Made by a program: the position numbers and the translations under genes
Shown here: in pieces, positions 18,763-28,156 of the stretch
Position numbering within the stretch: the stretch's first letter is position 1
How the letters are laid out: each line of letters opens with the position of its first letter
Notes under the pieces: model-generated
Database searches by the model: none
Seen by the model: the letters and a program-made list of their open reading frames with translations, nothing else
What the model was told of the DNA's origin: nothing
Source: Aequorivita sinensis
Lineage (GTDB): Bacteria > Bacteroidota > Bacteroidia > Flavobacteriales > Flavobacteriaceae
Direction of reading: 5' to 3'
Length of the DNA: 64,000 nt
NCBI RefSeq assembly: GCF_006346335.1
Contig: NZ_VDMC01000004.1
Location: 62,001 to 126,000 of the forward strand

Positions 18763-19215
18763 TTACAATATTACTACTTCACCTCCGGCAGCTTCAATAG
18801 CTTCTTTTGCCGAGGCAGTAAACTTGTGCGCAGATACTTTCAGTTTTGCTTTTATCTCTCCTCTACCTAAAATCTTAACCATTTCATTTTTTCCAGCAAG
18901 ACCTAAACCAAATAAGGTTTCAAAGTCAACGGCATCTTTTATTTTCTTGTCGTCAACCAATTGTTGTAAAGTATCGATGTTGATACCTTTATACTCCTTA
19001 CGGTTGATGTTTGTAAATCCAAACTTAGGAACACGACGTTGTAATGGCATCTGACCACCTTCAAATCCAAGTTTCTTTGAATATCCTGAACGTGATTTTG
19101 CACCTTTATGTCCGCGGGTAGCAGTGCCACCTTTACCGGAACCTTGTCCGCGACCTACTCGCTTGCCTTTGTTTTTCGCCGATCCTGCGGCGGGTTGTAA
19201 GTTACTTAAATCCAT
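18763..19215 (-). CDS. rplO: 50S ribosomal protein L15
   Basis: The protein has 150 residues. MDLSNLQPAAGSAKNKGKR and the Gly/Lys-rich GRGQGSGKGGTATRGHKG identify L15, a late-assembly large-subunit protein with an extended N-terminus threading through 23S rRNA. It is 12 nt upstream of secY and 14 nt downstream of rpmD. Confidence 0.96.
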   Translation of the reverse strand: MDLSNLQPAAGSAKNKGKRVGRGQGSGKGGTATRGHKGAKSRSGYSKKLGFEGGQMPLQRRVPKFGFTNINRKEYKGINIDTLQQLVDDKKIKDAVDFETLFGLGLAGKNEMVKILGRGEIKAKLKVSAHKFTASAKEAIEAAGGEVVIL

Positions 19216-19229
19216 TTTTTCGTGTTTCC

Positions 19230-19409
19230 TTATTTAGTTTCAACTGAAACTAAGTGATTAACTTTATTGATCATACCAAGTATGCTTGGCGTATCTTCGT
19301 GTTCTATGGTTTGTCCTATTTTACGTAGGCCAAGTGCTTCCATAGTTTGTTTTTGGTCTTTTGGGCGATTAATTACGCTTCTAACCTTTGTTACTTTTAT
19401 TTTTGCCAT
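19230..19409 (-). CDS. rpmD: 50S ribosomal protein L30
   Basis: This 59-residue protein reads [19 protein letters not shown], then [23 protein letters not shown], the L30 ferredoxin-like fold pattern. The start is an ATG 11 nt after the rpsE stop codon and the stop is a TAA 14 nt before rplO. It is complete and in its canonical place. Confidence 0.95.
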   Translation of the reverse strand: MAKIKVTKVRSVINRPKDQKQTMEALGLRKIGQTIEHEDTPSILGMINKVNHLVSVETK

Positions 19410-19420
19410 CGCTTTGATAT

Positions 19421-19945
19421 TTATCCTTTGAATACTTTTTCAAGTGAAATCCCACGTTGATCAGCGATTGTTTGGGCGCTACGCATTTGCAATAGAGCGT
19501 CAAAAGTTGCTTTAACAACGTTATGTGGGTTTGAAGATCCTTGAGATTTTGACAATACATCGTGTACTCCAACAGCTTCAAGTACCGCACGTACAGGTCC
19601 ACCAGCGATAACTCCTGTACCAGGCGCAGCTGGGATAAGGTTTACGCGAGCACCACCGTACTTACCTTTTTGCTCGTGTGGAAGCGTTACTTTGTTAAGT
19701 GGAATACGAACTAAGTTTTTCTTAGCATCTTCAATAGCTTTTGCTATTGCGCTAGCAACGTCTTTGGATTTCCCAAGACCTTGTCCAACCACTCCTTTCT
19801 CATCTCCAACAACTACAATAGCTGAAAATCCGAAGGCACGACCACCTTTGGTCACCTTGGTTACACGTTGTACACCTACCAAACGGTCTTTTAAGTCAAG
19901 ACCTCCTGGTTTTACTAATTCTACGTTTTTATAATCTTGATACAT
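19421..19945 (-). CDS. rpsE: 30S ribosomal protein S5
   Basis: The protein has 174 residues. The S5 double-stranded RNA-binding domain covers about 10-75 ([19 protein letters not shown], then [11 protein letters not shown]). The C-terminal domain carries [20 protein letters not shown]5 lies at the mRNA entry of the 30S subunit and affects decoding accuracy. Confidence 0.97.
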   Translation of the reverse strand: MYQDYKNVELVKPGGLDLKDRLVGVQRVTKVTKGGRAFGFSAIVVVGDEKGVVGQGLGKSKDVASAIAKAIEDAKKNLVRIPLNKVTLPHEQKGKYGGARVNLIPAAPGTGVIAGGPVRAVLEAVGVHDVLSKSQGSSNPHNVVKATFDALLQMRSAQTIADQRGISLEKVFKG

Positions 19946-19953
19946 AATTTTAC

Positions 19954-20310
19954 TTAGAATTTAAGGCCACCTTCTCGTGCACCTTCAGCTAATGATTTTA
20001 CTCTTCCGTGGTATAGGTAACCGCCTCTGTCGAAAGCGATGGTTTCAACACCAGCTTTAACAGCTTTTTCTGCGATTAATTTCCCAACCATTTTTGCAGC
20101 TTCAACTTTATTTGTATTTGAAGCGTCTATCTCTTTATCTCTTGAAGATGCAGCGGTAATGGTTTTCCCATTTACATCGTCAATTATTTGAGCGTATATT
20201 TCTTTGTTGCTTCTGTAAACAGCCAAACGTGGACGACTTTCAGTCCCCTCAACCGTTTTTCTGATTCGCATGCGCAAACGCTCTCTTCTTTCGTATTTTG
20301 ATAATGCCAT
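19954..20310 (-). CDS. rplR: 50S ribosomal protein L18
   Basis: The protein has 118 residues. [32 protein letters not shown] and the C-terminal [21 protein letters not shown] match L18, which binds 5S rRNA together with L5. Confidence 0.97.
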   Translation of the reverse strand: MALSKYERRERLRMRIRKTVEGTESRPRLAVYRSNKEIYAQIIDDVNGKTITAASSRDKEIDASNTNKVEAAKMVGKLIAEKAVKAGVETIAFDRGGYLYHGRVKSLAEGAREGGLKF

Positions 20311-20321
20311 AACTCTATTTG

Positions 20322-20864
20322 TTATGCAGATTTACCTGCTTTTCTTCTTAATTGTTCACCTACAAACTTGATACCTTTTCCTTTGTAAGGTTCTGGCTTA
20401 CGGAAACTACGAATTTTTGCAGCTACCTGTCCAACTAATTGCTTGTCGTGCGAAGTTAGTTTTACAATCGGGTTCTTACCTTTATCAGATACGGTTTCCA
20501 CTTTTACTTCTGGAGCGATATCCATAACGATGTTGTGTGAAAATCCTAAAGCTAAATCTAGTTTTTGTCCTTGGTTGCTCGCGCGGTAACCCACACCAAC
20601 CAATTCTAATTGTTTAGTCCAACCTTTACTTACACCCTCAATCATATTATTAACTAAAGCTCTGTATAGACCGTGTCTTGCAGTGTGATCTTTAGAGTCT
20701 GAAGGGCGTTCCACTATTACGTGGTCATCTTCTACTTTCATGGTTATATCAGAGTATTCCTGAGATAACTCACCTAATTTTCCTTTTACGGTAATTACGT
20801 TGTCTTTAATATCAACTGTAACTCCTTGTGGGATTGCTACCGGGTTTTTACCTATTCTTGACAT
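20322..20864 (-). CDS. rplF: 50S ribosomal protein L6
   Basis: The protein has 180 residues with two repeated L6 domains. [17 protein letters not shown] starts the first. The second ends with the signature [18 protein letters not shown]. It lies near the factor-binding site of the large subunit. Confidence 0.97.
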   Translation of the reverse strand: MSRIGKNPVAIPQGVTVDIKDNVITVKGKLGELSQEYSDITMKVEDDHVIVERPSDSKDHTARHGLYRALVNNMIEGVSKGWTKQLELVGVGYRASNQGQKLDLALGFSHNIVMDIAPEVKVETVSDKGKNPIVKLTSHDKQLVGQVAAKIRSFRKPEPYKGKGIKFVGEQLRRKAGKSA

Positions 20865-20879
20865 TTCTTTGTCTATTTT

Positions 20880-21281
20880 TTAGTAAACGTAACACAATAC
20901 TTCACCTCCTACATTCTGAGCTTTAGCTTGCTGTCCTGTCATAACTCCTGAAGAAGTTGAAACAATAGCAATTCCTAATCCGTTCAGAATACGTGGAAGT
21001 TCTGTTGAACCTGCGTATTTACGTAAACCTGGTTTACTAATTCTTTGAATTTTCTTGATCACTGGCTCTTTAGTAAGCTTATCATATTTAAGAGCGATTT
21101 TGATGATACCCTGTGGAGTACTTTCGTCATCAAATTTGTAGCTCAATATGTAACCCTGATCAAAAAGGATTTTTGTAATCTCCTTTTTAAGATTTGACGC
21201 TGGAATCTCTACTACGCGATGTCCGGCTTTTGCAGCATTTCTAACTCTAGTTAGATAATCTGAAATTGGATCTATATTCAT
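20880..21281 (-). CDS. rpsH: 30S ribosomal protein S8
   Basis: The protein has 133 residues. It starts MNIDPISDYLTRVRNAAKAG and ends with the S8 signature GIAIVSTSSGVMTGQQA. S8 binds the central domain of 16S rRNA and is the spc-operon autorepressor in other bacteria. An 89-nt gap separates it from rpsN, larger than most gaps here, with no clear hairpin seen. Confidence 0.97.
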   Translation of the reverse strand: MNIDPISDYLTRVRNAAKAGHRVVEIPASNLKKEITKILFDQGYILSYKFDDESTPQGIIKIALKYDKLTKEPVIKKIQRISKPGLRKYAGSTELPRILNGLGIAIVSTSSGVMTGQQAKAQNVGGEVLCYVY

Positions 21282-21370
21282 TTATTGATATTTGCGGTTG
21301 TGGTTTTTGCCCGTTAATCGAAACAAACCTTCAACCAATTTATATTAAATTTTGGAACAAATTATTGTTC

Positions 21371-21640
21371 TTACCAAGATGCTTTACGGACACCAGGAAT
21401 AAGGCCTTGGTTAGCCAATTCACGGAATGTAACACGTGAAACTCCAAAAGTTCTCATATACCCTCTTGGTCTTCCTGTAAGTTTACAACGGTTGTGTAAA
21501 CGTACTGGAGAGGCATTTTTTGGCAGTTTTTGCAAACCTTCCCAGTCACCAGCTTCTTTTAAAGCTTTGCGCTTGGCTGCATATTTTGCTACCATTTTCT
21601 GTCTCTTAACCTCACGGGCTTTCATTGATTCTTTAGCCAT
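21371..21640 (-). CDS. rpsN: 30S ribosomal protein S14 (zinc-free form)
   Basis: The protein has 89 residues, the length of the long zinc-independent S14. The C-terminal block [19 protein letters not shown] is typical, and the four-Cys zinc site of the short form is absent. It lies between rplE and rpsH, its canonical place. Confidence 0.96.
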   Translation of the reverse strand: MAKESMKAREVKRQKMVAKYAAKRKALKEAGDWEGLQKLPKNASPVRLHNRCKLTGRPRGYMRTFGVSRVTFRELANQGLIPGVRKASW

Positions 21641-21643
21641 CTC

Positions 21644-22195
21644 TTAGTTCTTTTTAAAGGGTAACCCTAATTCTTGTAATAATGATTTCGCTTCTTTATC
21701 GGTTTTAGCTGAAGTAACAAATGTAATATTCATTCCTTCAATCTTCTTCACCTTATCGATATCGATTTCAGGGAAGATAATTTGCTCGGTAATTCCTAAA
21801 GAGTAATTCCCTCTTCCGTCAAAACCTGTAGCTTTAATTCCGTTAAAGTCACGTACCCTAGGCAATGCTGAAGTAACCAATCTATCAAAAAATTCGTACA
21901 TGCGCTCTCCACGTAACGTAACTTTTACACCAATTGGCATACCTTTACGTAATTTGAAGTTTGCAACGTCTTTCTTAGAGATAGTTGGAACCGCTTTTTG
22001 CCCGGTTATCTTAGTAAACTCATCAACCGAATAGTCAATAAGTTTCTTATCAGCTACTGCTGCACCCACTCCGCGGGAAACAACAATACGCTCTAATTTT
22101 GGTACTTGCATGACGTTTGTGTAACCAAATTCGTCAGTAAGAGCATTGATCACTCTGCTTTTGTACTCGTCTTTAAGTCTTGGTGAATATGCCAT
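21644..22195 (-). CDS. rplE: 50S ribosomal protein L5
   Basis: The protein has 183 residues. [19 protein letters not shown], the GQKAVPT segment and [10 protein letters not shown] are L5 features. It binds 5S rRNA and contacts P-site tRNA. It is 3 nt upstream of rpsN. Confidence 0.97.
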   Translation of the reverse strand: MAYSPRLKDEYKSRVINALTDEFGYTNVMQVPKLERIVVSRGVGAAVADKKLIDYSVDEFTKITGQKAVPTISKKDVANFKLRKGMPIGVKVTLRGERMYEFFDRLVTSALPRVRDFNGIKATGFDGRGNYSLGITEQIIFPEIDIDKVKKIEGMNITFVTSAKTDKEAKSLLQELGLPFKKN

Positions 22196-22197
22196 AA

Positions 22198-22524
22198 CTA
22201 TATTGCTTGATTCGATTGTTTTGAAAACCGTACTTTTTTACCATCTTCCATTTTATATCCTACTCTTGTAGCTTTTCCAGATTTTGGATCTACTAAAGAT
22301 AGGTTTGAAATATGGATAGGAGCTTCTTTCTTAACGATACCACCTTGTGGGTTAGCAGCGCTAGGCTTCTCATGTTTAGAAACCATATTTACTCCTTCTA
22401 CGATTGCTTTGTTTTTGTCAAGGAATATTTTCATTACCTTACCTTCTGAACCTTTATGGTCTCCGGCAGTAACTACTACTGTATCTCCCGATTTTATTTT
22501 AAGCTTTGTCATCTTAGTTTTCAT
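22198..22524 (-). CDS. rplX: 50S ribosomal protein L24
   Basis: The protein has 108 residues. A KOW motif lies near the N-terminus ([18 protein letters not shown]), followed by [21 protein letters not shown]24 starts large-subunit assembly by binding the 5' end of 23S rRNA. A second ATG at codon 5 is a possible alternative start; the first ATG lies 1 nt after the rplN stop codon. Confidence 0.96.
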   Translation of the reverse strand: MKTKMTKLKIKSGDTVVVTAGDHKGSEGKVMKIFLDKNKAIVEGVNMVSKHEKPSAANPQGGIVKKEAPIHISNLSLVDPKSGKATRVGYKMEDGKKVRFSKQSNQAI

Positions 22525-22525
22525 A

Positions 22526-22894
22526 TTAAAGCACCTCTGGTGCCAATGATACTATTTTCATAAATTGCTTGTCGCGAAGTTCTCTTGCTACCGGTCCAAA
22601 TACACGTGTTCCTCTCATTTCACCTTGTGGGTTTAATAAAACACATGCATTATCATCGAAACGGATGTAAGAACCATCAGGTCTTCTAATTTCCTTAACA
22701 GTACGTACTACTACTGCTGTAGAAACTGCACCTTTCTTAATGTTTCCATTAGGAGTAGCTTCTTTTACTGAAACTACTATTTTATCACCTATAGAAGCAT
22801 ACCTTCTTTTTGTACCGCCTAATACACGGATGCAAAGTACTTCTTTAGCACCGGTATTATCTGCGACTTTGAGTCTTGATTCTTGTTGTAACAT
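22526..22894 (-). CDS. rplN: 50S ribosomal protein L14
   Basis: The protein has 122 residues, the standard length. [18 protein letters not shown] and the C-terminal [25 protein letters not shown] are near-invariant L14 sequence. It forms part of an intersubunit bridge. Confidence 0.98.
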   Translation of the reverse strand: MLQQESRLKVADNTGAKEVLCIRVLGGTKRRYASIGDKIVVSVKEATPNGNIKKGAVSTAVVVRTVKEIRRPDGSYIRFDDNACVLLNPQGEMRGTRVFGPVARELRDKQFMKIVSLAPEVL

Positions 22895-22896
22895 AA

Positions 22897-23160
22897 TTAC
22901 TTCGCTCTTTCAATTATTTCTACTAATCTCCAACATTTGGTTTTACTTAAAGGTCTTGTTTCCATGATCCTTACTGTATCACCTTCATTGCAGTTGTTTG
23001 TCTCGTCGTGTGCAACGTACTTTTTCGTCTTTGTCACGAACTTTCCGTACATAGGGTGCTTTAATTTCTTAACCTCTGCAACTACAATAGACTTATCCAT
23101 TTTGTTACTGGTTACCACACCGATACGTTCTTTTCTTAAATTTCTTTTAATTTCTTCCAT
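22897..23160 (-). CDS. rpsQ: 30S ribosomal protein S17
   Basis: The protein has 87 residues. [19 protein letters not shown] and the OB-fold segment [19 protein letters not shown] match S17, a primary 16S rRNA-binding protein. It is 2 nt upstream of rplN and 15 nt downstream of rpmC. Confidence 0.97.
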   Translation of the reverse strand: MEEIKRNLRKERIGVVTSNKMDKSIVVAEVKKLKHPMYGKFVTKTKKYVAHDETNNCNEGDTVRIMETRPLSKTKCWRLVEIIERAK

Positions 23161-23175
23161 CTTTCAGCTGTACAA

Positions 23176-23367
23176 TTATTGCACTTCTCTATTAGTTAGT
23201 TCAGTCGCTATTCTTGCTATCACTCTTCTTTGAGATCTTAGTTGAATTGGATTTTCCAACGGTGAAATGGTGTGAGCCATTTTTAGGTCTACATAGGCTT
23301 TTTTAGTTTCAGCAAATGATTCCTGAAGTTCTGCCGTTGTTGCTTTCTTAATTTCTGATTGTTTCAT
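23176..23367 (-). CDS. rpmC: 50S ribosomal protein L29
   Basis: The protein has 63 residues forming two helices. The ending NPIQLRSQRRVIARIATEL is the L29 signature. It sits at the peptide exit tunnel near L23. It is located between rplP and rpsQ. Confidence 0.96.
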   Translation of the reverse strand: MKQSEIKKATTAELQESFAETKKAYVDLKMAHTISPLENPIQLRSQRRVIARIATELTNREVQ

Positions 23368-23378
23368 CTTTCAAAAAA

Positions 23379-23798
23379 TTATGCTTGGAAATCCCGAGAC
23401 ATTACAAATTTAGTTTTTACTGGAAGCTTTTGTGCTGCAAGGCGCAACGCTTCTTTAGCTGTTTCAACTGGTACACCAGATACTTCGAAAAGTATTCTAC
23501 CTGGTTTTACTACAGCAGCGTAATATTCAACAGCACCCTTACCTTTACCCATACGTACTTCAAGAGGTTTTTTGGTAATTGGCTTATCTGGGAAAATCAT
23601 AATCCAGATAGACCCCTCTCTTTTCATAAAACGAGTAGCAGCAATACGAGCAGCTTCAATTTGTCTAGCTGTAAGAAATTCTGATTCCAACGATTTTATA
23701 CCGAAGGTTCCATACGCTAATTGATTACCACGTCCGGCATCACCTTTCATACGGCCTTTTTGATGTTTACGGTATTTTGTTCTTTTAGGTTGTAACAT
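23379..23798 (-). CDS. rplP: 50S ribosomal protein L16
   Basis: The protein has 139 residues. [19 protein letters not shown] and [19 protein letters not shown] are diagnostic for L16, which organises the A-site region of the peptidyl transferase centre. Confidence 0.98.
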   Translation of the reverse strand: MLQPKRTKYRKHQKGRMKGDAGRGNQLAYGTFGIKSLESEFLTARQIEAARIAATRFMKREGSIWIMIFPDKPITKKPLEVRMGKGKGAVEYYAAVVKPGRILFEVSGVPVETAKEALRLAAQKLPVKTKFVMSRDFQA

Positions 23799-23816
23799 TT
23801 TCTTCTGTTTAAAAAA

Positions 23817-24539
23817 TTACTTTCTGCGGCGTGCTTTGTTGCCACCGCGTCCTTGAGCACCTTTACCACCTTTTTTGCCAGTCGAAAGACCAACTAGTGG
23901 AGAAAGTTCTCGCTTTCCATATACTTCGCCTTTCATAATCCATACTTTAACACCCAATCTACCATAAGTAGTGTGTGCCTCAACTAAAGCGTAGTCAATA
24001 TCGGCTCTAAAAGTTGACAATGGGATACGACCTTCTTTGTAAGATTCTGAACGAGCCATTTCTGCTCCGTTCAAACGTCCTGAAATTTGAACCTTAATAC
24101 CTTCTGCATTCATACGCATTGTTGCTGCAATAGCCATTTTAATTGCACGACGGTATGAAATACGGCTTTCAATTTGGCGTGCAATACTAGCAGCTACCAA
24201 ATACGCATCTAATTCAGGTCTTTTGATCTCATGAATGTTGATCTGCACCTCTTTGTCTGTAATTTTTTTAAGCTCTTCTTTTAGCTTGTCTACTTCCTGT
24301 CCACCTTTCCCGATAATAATACCAGGACGGGCAGTGGTTATAGTAACGGTTACAAGCTTAAGCGTACGCTCAATAATTACTCTACTCACACTAGCTTTAC
24401 TTAAACGAGCGTGGATATATTTCCTGATCTTGTCGTCTTCGGCTAATTTGTCGCCGTAGTCGTTGCCTCCGTACCAGTTGGATTCCCAACCTCTAATGAT
24501 ACCTAAGCGATTTCCGATTGGATTTGTCTTCTGTCCCAT
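23817..24539 (-). CDS. rpsC: 30S ribosomal protein S3
   Basis: The protein has 240 residues. A KH type II domain (about 39-110) carries [13 protein letters not shown], followed by the S3 C-terminal domain with [20 protein letters not shown]. The last 25 residues are a Gly/Arg/Lys-rich tail. It lies at the mRNA entry tunnel. Confidence 0.97.
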   Translation of the reverse strand: MGQKTNPIGNRLGIIRGWESNWYGGNDYGDKLAEDDKIRKYIHARLSKASVSRVIIERTLKLVTVTITTARPGIIIGKGGQEVDKLKEELKKITDKEVQINIHEIKRPELDAYLVAASIARQIESRISYRRAIKMAIAATMRMNAEGIKVQISGRLNGAEMARSESYKEGRIPLSTFRADIDYALVEAHTTYGRLGVKVWIMKGEVYGKRELSPLVGLSTGKKGGKGAQGRGGNKARRRK

Positions 24540-24543
24540 TTAA

Positions 24544-24954
24544 TTAATTGCTTTGTGTGTTATCGTTAGCTGCCAATACCAGTGTTACGTGGTTGGAGCG
24601 TTTTCTAATTCTGTGTGCACGGCCTTGTGGTGCAGGACGAAGTCTTTTTAACATCGTACCACCATCCACACGGATTTCTTTAACAAAAAGATCTGCGTCT
24701 TCAATTGAAGCATCTTCGTTCTTTTGCTGCCAGTTTGCAATAGCAGATAAAAGTAACTTCTCTAATTTACGAGAAGATTCTTTTGAACTAAATCTCAATA
24801 TGTTAAGTGCTTTATCTATTTTCTCACCACGTACCAAGTCTGCCATTAAACGCATCTTTCTTGGTGAAGTGGGGCAATTGTTCAATTTAGCAAAGTATAA
24901 TGTTTTCTTTGCCTCCTTGATTGCTTCTGCTCTTTCTCTTTTACGAACTCCCAT
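24544..24954 (-). CDS. rplV: 50S ribosomal protein L22
   Basis: The protein has 136 residues. [18 protein letters not shown] and the beta-hairpin with [20 protein letters not shown] match L22, whose hairpin lines the exit tunnel. The N-terminus is about 15 residues longer than in E. coli. Confidence 0.97.
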   Translation of the reverse strand: MGVRKRERAEAIKEAKKTLYFAKLNNCPTSPRKMRLMADLVRGEKIDKALNILRFSSKESSRKLEKLLLSAIANWQQKNEDASIEDADLFVKEIRVDGGTMLKRLRPAPQGRAHRIRKRSNHVTLVLAANDNTQSN

Positions 24955-24960
24955 GGCCTA

Positions 24961-25239
24961 TTATTTTTTACCTTTGTTTTTAGCACCTGCATGACCACGG
25001 AATGATCTTGTAGGTGAAAATTCTCCTAGTTTATGCCCTACCATGTTTTCTGTTACATACACAGGAACAAATTGACGTCCGTTATGAACAGCAATGGTTT
25101 GACCAACAAAATCTGGAGTAATCATAGAAGCACGTGACCAAGTTTTGATAACGGTCTTCTTATTACCTTCAACATTTTGCTGAACTTTCTTGTCTAGTTT
25201 ATAATGAACGTACGGTCCTTTTTTTAACGATCTTGCCAT
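24961..25239 (-). CDS. rpsS: 30S ribosomal protein S19
   Basis: The protein has 92 residues. [19 protein letters not shown] and the ending [17 protein letters not shown] are characteristic of S19 in the 30S head. It lies between rplB and rplV. Confidence 0.98.
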   Translation of the reverse strand: MARSLKKGPYVHYKLDKKVQQNVEGNKKTVIKTWSRASMITPDFVGQTIAVHNGRQFVPVYVTENMVGHKLGEFSPTRSFRGHAGAKNKGKK

Positions 25240-25242
25240 AAC

Positions 25243-26067
25243 TTATTTCTTTCTACGTTCTAAGATATATTTATTACTTGCTTTCGTTCTAGTACGTGTT
25301 CTGTAACCTTTTGCAGGTATACCATTTCTAGAACGTGGGTGTCCTCCTGAAGCTTTACCTTCACCACCACCCATTGGGTGATCAACAGGGTTCATAACAA
25401 CTGGTCTTGTACGAGGTCTTCTTCCTAACCATCTGCTTCTACCAGCTTTACCTGATACTAACAATTGATGATCGTGATTAGAAACCGCTCCAATAGTAGC
25501 TAAACAATTAGCCAATACCAATCTAGTTTCACCAGATGGTAATTTGATAGTTGCATATTTACCTTCACGAGCCATAAGCTGTGCGAAAGTACCTGCACTT
25601 CTAGCCATTACCGCGCCTTGTCCTGGACGAAGCTCGATGCAAGAAATAACTGTACCTAAAGGGATTGCCGAAAGTGGCATTGCGTTTCCAATTTCTGGAG
25701 CAACTGAGTCACCAGAAACAATATTTTGTCCAACTTGTAGTCCGCTTTGCGCAATTACATATCGCTTTTCACCATCTTGGTAATTTAAAAGCGCGATAAA
25801 CGCTGTACGGTTTGGATCGTATTCAATACTAGCAACTGTAGCAGGAATTCCGGCTTTGTTGCGTTTGAAGTCGATAATTCGATATCTTCTTTTATGACCA
25901 CCACCTTTGTAGCGCATGGTCATTTTTCCTTGACTGTTTCTACCACCAGATTTTTTAATCGGAGCAAGTAAAGACTTCTCCGGCTTATCGGTTGTAATGG
26001 CGTCAAAACCATTAACAACCCTAAAACGCTGACCTGGGGTGATTGGTTTTAATTTTCTTACTGACAT
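25243..26067 (-). CDS. rplB: 50S ribosomal protein L2
   Basis: The protein has 274 residues, the standard length. The conserved His in [12 protein letters not shown], implicated in peptidyl transferase function, is present. N-terminal [16 protein letters not shown] and [13 protein letters not shown] are typical. Confidence 0.98.
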   Translation of the reverse strand: MSVRKLKPITPGQRFRVVNGFDAITTDKPEKSLLAPIKKSGGRNSQGKMTMRYKGGGHKRRYRIIDFKRNKAGIPATVASIEYDPNRTAFIALLNYQDGEKRYVIAQSGLQVGQNIVSGDSVAPEIGNAMPLSAIPLGTVISCIELRPGQGAVMARSAGTFAQLMAREGKYATIKLPSGETRLVLANCLATIGAVSNHDHQLLVSGKAGRSRWLGRRPRTRPVVMNPVDHPMGGGEGKASGGHPRSRNGIPAKGYRTRTRTKASNKYILERRKK

Positions 26068-26093
26068 TTTCGTCTAATTAGATCTAAGTTATC

Positions 26094-26384
26094 TTAGATG
26101 TTACTGTAAAAATCTATTGTATCACCTTCCGCCACCTGTACGATTGCTTTTTTGTAAGCATTCGTTTTACCAGTTTGGACACCTGTTTTTGTATAACGGG
26201 TCTTCCTATCAGGGCGGACATTTATTGTGCGAACTTTTTCAACAGAAACTCCGTAAGTGGCCTCAACCGCTTTCTTGATTTCTATCTTATTCGCCTTTGG
26301 GTTCACTACGAAACCAAAAACATTATTGTCTTCAGCATCTTTAGTAGCTTTTTCCGTAATTATAGGTTTAATTAAGATGTTCAT
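26094..26384 (-). CDS. rplW: 50S ribosomal protein L23
   Basis: The protein has 96 residues. It starts MNILIKPIITEKATKDAED and carries VNPKANKIEIKKAVEATYGV. It docks SRP and trigger factor at the exit tunnel. It is 7 nt downstream of rplD. Confidence 0.97.
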   Translation of the reverse strand: MNILIKPIITEKATKDAEDNNVFGFVVNPKANKIEIKKAVEATYGVSVEKVRTINVRPDRKTRYTKTGVQTGKTNAYKKAIVQVAEGDTIDFYSNI

Positions 26385-26391
26385 CCTGTTT

Positions 26392-27021
26392 CTATTTACT
26401 TAAGTTTGTTTCAATTCCTTCCAAAGAACCTTCAAACAGCACTAAACTGTTTGCATTCATAATTTTGTATGTACTTAATTGTGAGCTAGTTACAACTTCA
26501 GTACCTTTCAAATTGCGAGAGGACAAATATACATTATTATTTAAGTCTCCCAACACAAATAAAGATTTTTTATCGTCTAGTCCTAAGTTCTTTAAAACCG
26601 ACACAAAATTCTTTGTTTTAGGTGCATCAAAATTCAACTCTTCCATAACGTAGATCGCTTTGTTATTTGCCTTCATTGAAAGGGCAGATTTACGAGCTAA
26701 ACGCTTAAGATTTTTGTTTAATTTGAATGAGTAGTTACGTGGACGAGGTCCAAACATTCTACCACCACCTTTAAAAACACCAGACTTGATGCTACCCGCA
26801 CGAGCAGTACCAGTTCCTTTTTGTTTCTTTATCTTTCTAGTAGAACCAGCGATTTCAGCGCGTTCTTTTGATTTATGCGTTCCTTGTCTTTGATTTGCAA
26901 GGTATTGCTTTACATCAAGATAAACTGCGTGATTGTTAGGCTCTATTCCGAACACATCTGCAGAAAGTTCAACTTTTCTACCTGTGTCTTTTCCGTTAAT
27001 GTCTAATACAGCTACCTTCAT
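26392..27021 (-). CDS. rplD: 50S ribosomal protein L4
   Basis: The protein has 209 residues. The extended tunnel loop includes [18 protein letters not shown] and [18 protein letters not shown]. Its start overlaps the rplC stop by one base (TAATG), so translation is coupled. L4 is the S10-operon autoregulator in some bacteria, which is relevant to the terminator-like structure upstream of rplC. Confidence 0.97.
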   Translation of the reverse strand: MKVAVLDINGKDTGRKVELSADVFGIEPNNHAVYLDVKQYLANQRQGTHKSKERAEIAGSTRKIKKQKGTGTARAGSIKSGVFKGGGRMFGPRPRNYSFKLNKNLKRLARKSALSMKANNKAIYVMEELNFDAPKTKNFVSVLKNLGLDDKKSLFVLGDLNNNVYLSSRNLKGTEVVTSSQLSTYKIMNANSLVLFEGSLEGIETNLSK

Positions 27022-27632
27022 TATTTCTCAATCATTACATAAGAGTTTTTGTGTCCTGGGATTGCTCCTTTAACAACAAGTAAGTTCTTTTCAGCAACTA
27101 CTTTTAAAACTCTTAAATTTTCTACTTTTACTCTTTCGTTGCCCATTTGTCCAGCCATACGCATTCCTTTGAATACTCTCGCAGGATATGATGCAGCTCC
27201 AATAGAACCTGGTGCACGTAAACGGTTGTGCTGACCGTGTGTAGCTTGTCCTACACCGCCAAAACCGTGACGCTTAACAACTCCTTGAAAACCTTTACCT
27301 TTAGATGTACCTACTACATCAACGTACTCTCCTTCGGTAAAAAGTTCCACAGTAAGTGTGTCACCTAATTTGTAATCTTCTTCAAAATACTTGAATTCGG
27401 CGACTTTGCGTTTTGCAACGGTTCCTGCTTTTTTTGCGTGCCCTTCAGCAGCTTTAGTAGCAGTCTTCTTGTCATCGAAACCAAGTTGAAGAGCTTCGTA
27501 CCCGTCAACCTCTTTGGTTCTGACTTGGGTAACAACACAGGGTCCTGCTTCAATAACGGTACACGGAATATTCTTTCCGTTCTCGTCAAAGATGCTGGTC
27601 ATCCCTATCTTTCTTCCAATTAACCCAGACAT
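27021..27632 (-). CDS. rplC: 50S ribosomal protein L3
   Basis: The product has 203 residues from the ATG at 27632. The frame runs upstream to 27734, but L3 proteins begin [15 protein letters not shown], so the inner start is used and the upstream part is leader. The conserved segment [20 protein letters not shown] is present, the site methylated in some bacteria. It follows rpsJ after a 207-nt gap with an intrinsic terminator. Confidence 0.97.
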   Translation of the reverse strand: MSGLIGRKIGMTSIFDENGKNIPCTVIEAGPCVVTQVRTKEVDGYEALQLGFDDKKTATKAAEGHAKKAGTVAKRKVAEFKYFEEDYKLGDTLTVELFTEGEYVDVVGTSKGKGFQGVVKRHGFGGVGQATHGQHNRLRAPGSIGAASYPARVFKGMRMAGQMGNERVKVENLRVLKVVAEKNLLVVKGAIPGHKNSYVMIEK

Positions 27633-27720
27633 ATTTATTAAATTAAAAATTATGAATTCCAAATGCAGAAGTCGATTCCTACATTCTTCCTTCGATTGTT
27701 TACTATTTATTGTTTGAAAA

Positions 27721-27795
27721 ACAAACGGGATCAAAATAAATCCGATCCCGAATGTTACTTTGTTTTCCGTTTTTCCGTCGCTAACAAGCTCGGGA
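27721..27795 (-). promoter_or_regulatory. Terminator with competing upstream segment between rpsJ and rplC
   Basis: On the minus strand a 7-bp stem (27744-27750 with 27726-27732) is followed by TTTGTTTTT, a good intrinsic terminator. An upstream segment at 27790-27795 (TCCCGA on the transcript) can pair instead with the terminator's 5' arm (TCGGGA at 27746-27751), excluding the terminator. This is the layout of an attenuator, seen by eye only. The region also contains GC-rich repeat-like sequence. Confidence 0.5.
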
Positions 27796-27839
27796 CATTT
27801 TAGTGATCCTGAATTCAGAAAACTGAACTCAAAATTTTA

Positions 27840-28145
27840 TCACACTTTAATCTCTACTTCTACACCACTTGGCAACTCTAACTTCATTAGAGCGTCAATC
27901 GTTTTTGAAGAAGAACTGTAGATATCCAAAAGTCTTTTGTAAGAACTTAATTGGAATTGCTCTCTACTCTTCTTGTTTACGTGTGGAGAACGTAATACTG
28001 TAAAGATTTTTTTATGTGTTGGTAAAGGAATTGGCCCTGTTACTACAGCTCCAGTACTCTTTACTGTCTTTACGATTTTTTCAGCAGATTTGTCCACCAA
28101 ATTGTGATCGTAAGATTTTAGTTTAATTCTAATTTTTTGACTCAT
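27840..28145 (-). CDS. rpsJ: 30S ribosomal protein S10
   Basis: The protein has 101 residues. [20 protein letters not shown] and [21 protein letters not shown] are near-invariant S10 sequence. S10 is also the NusG/NusB partner in antitermination. It is transcribed after fusA with an 11-nt gap, and a terminator-like element separates it from rplC. Confidence 0.98.
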   Translation of the reverse strand: MSQKIRIKLKSYDHNLVDKSAEKIVKTVKSTGAVVTGPIPLPTHKKIFTVLRSPHVNKKSREQFQLSSYKRLLDIYSSSSKTIDALMKLELPSGVEVEIKV

Positions 28146-28156
28146 TGCTGAAATTA

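Noticed and set aside
27633-27734. A 34-codon N-terminal extension of L3
   Set aside because: L3 starts [12 protein letters not shown]. The upstream frame is low-complexity leader sequence.
27775-27796. A copy of the tRNA-associated hairpin in the rpsJ-rplC gap
   Set aside because: It shares short words (CTAAC, GCTCGGG) with the hairpin at 53686-53725, but the order and spacing differ and there is no matching inverted arm. The resemblance may be chance.
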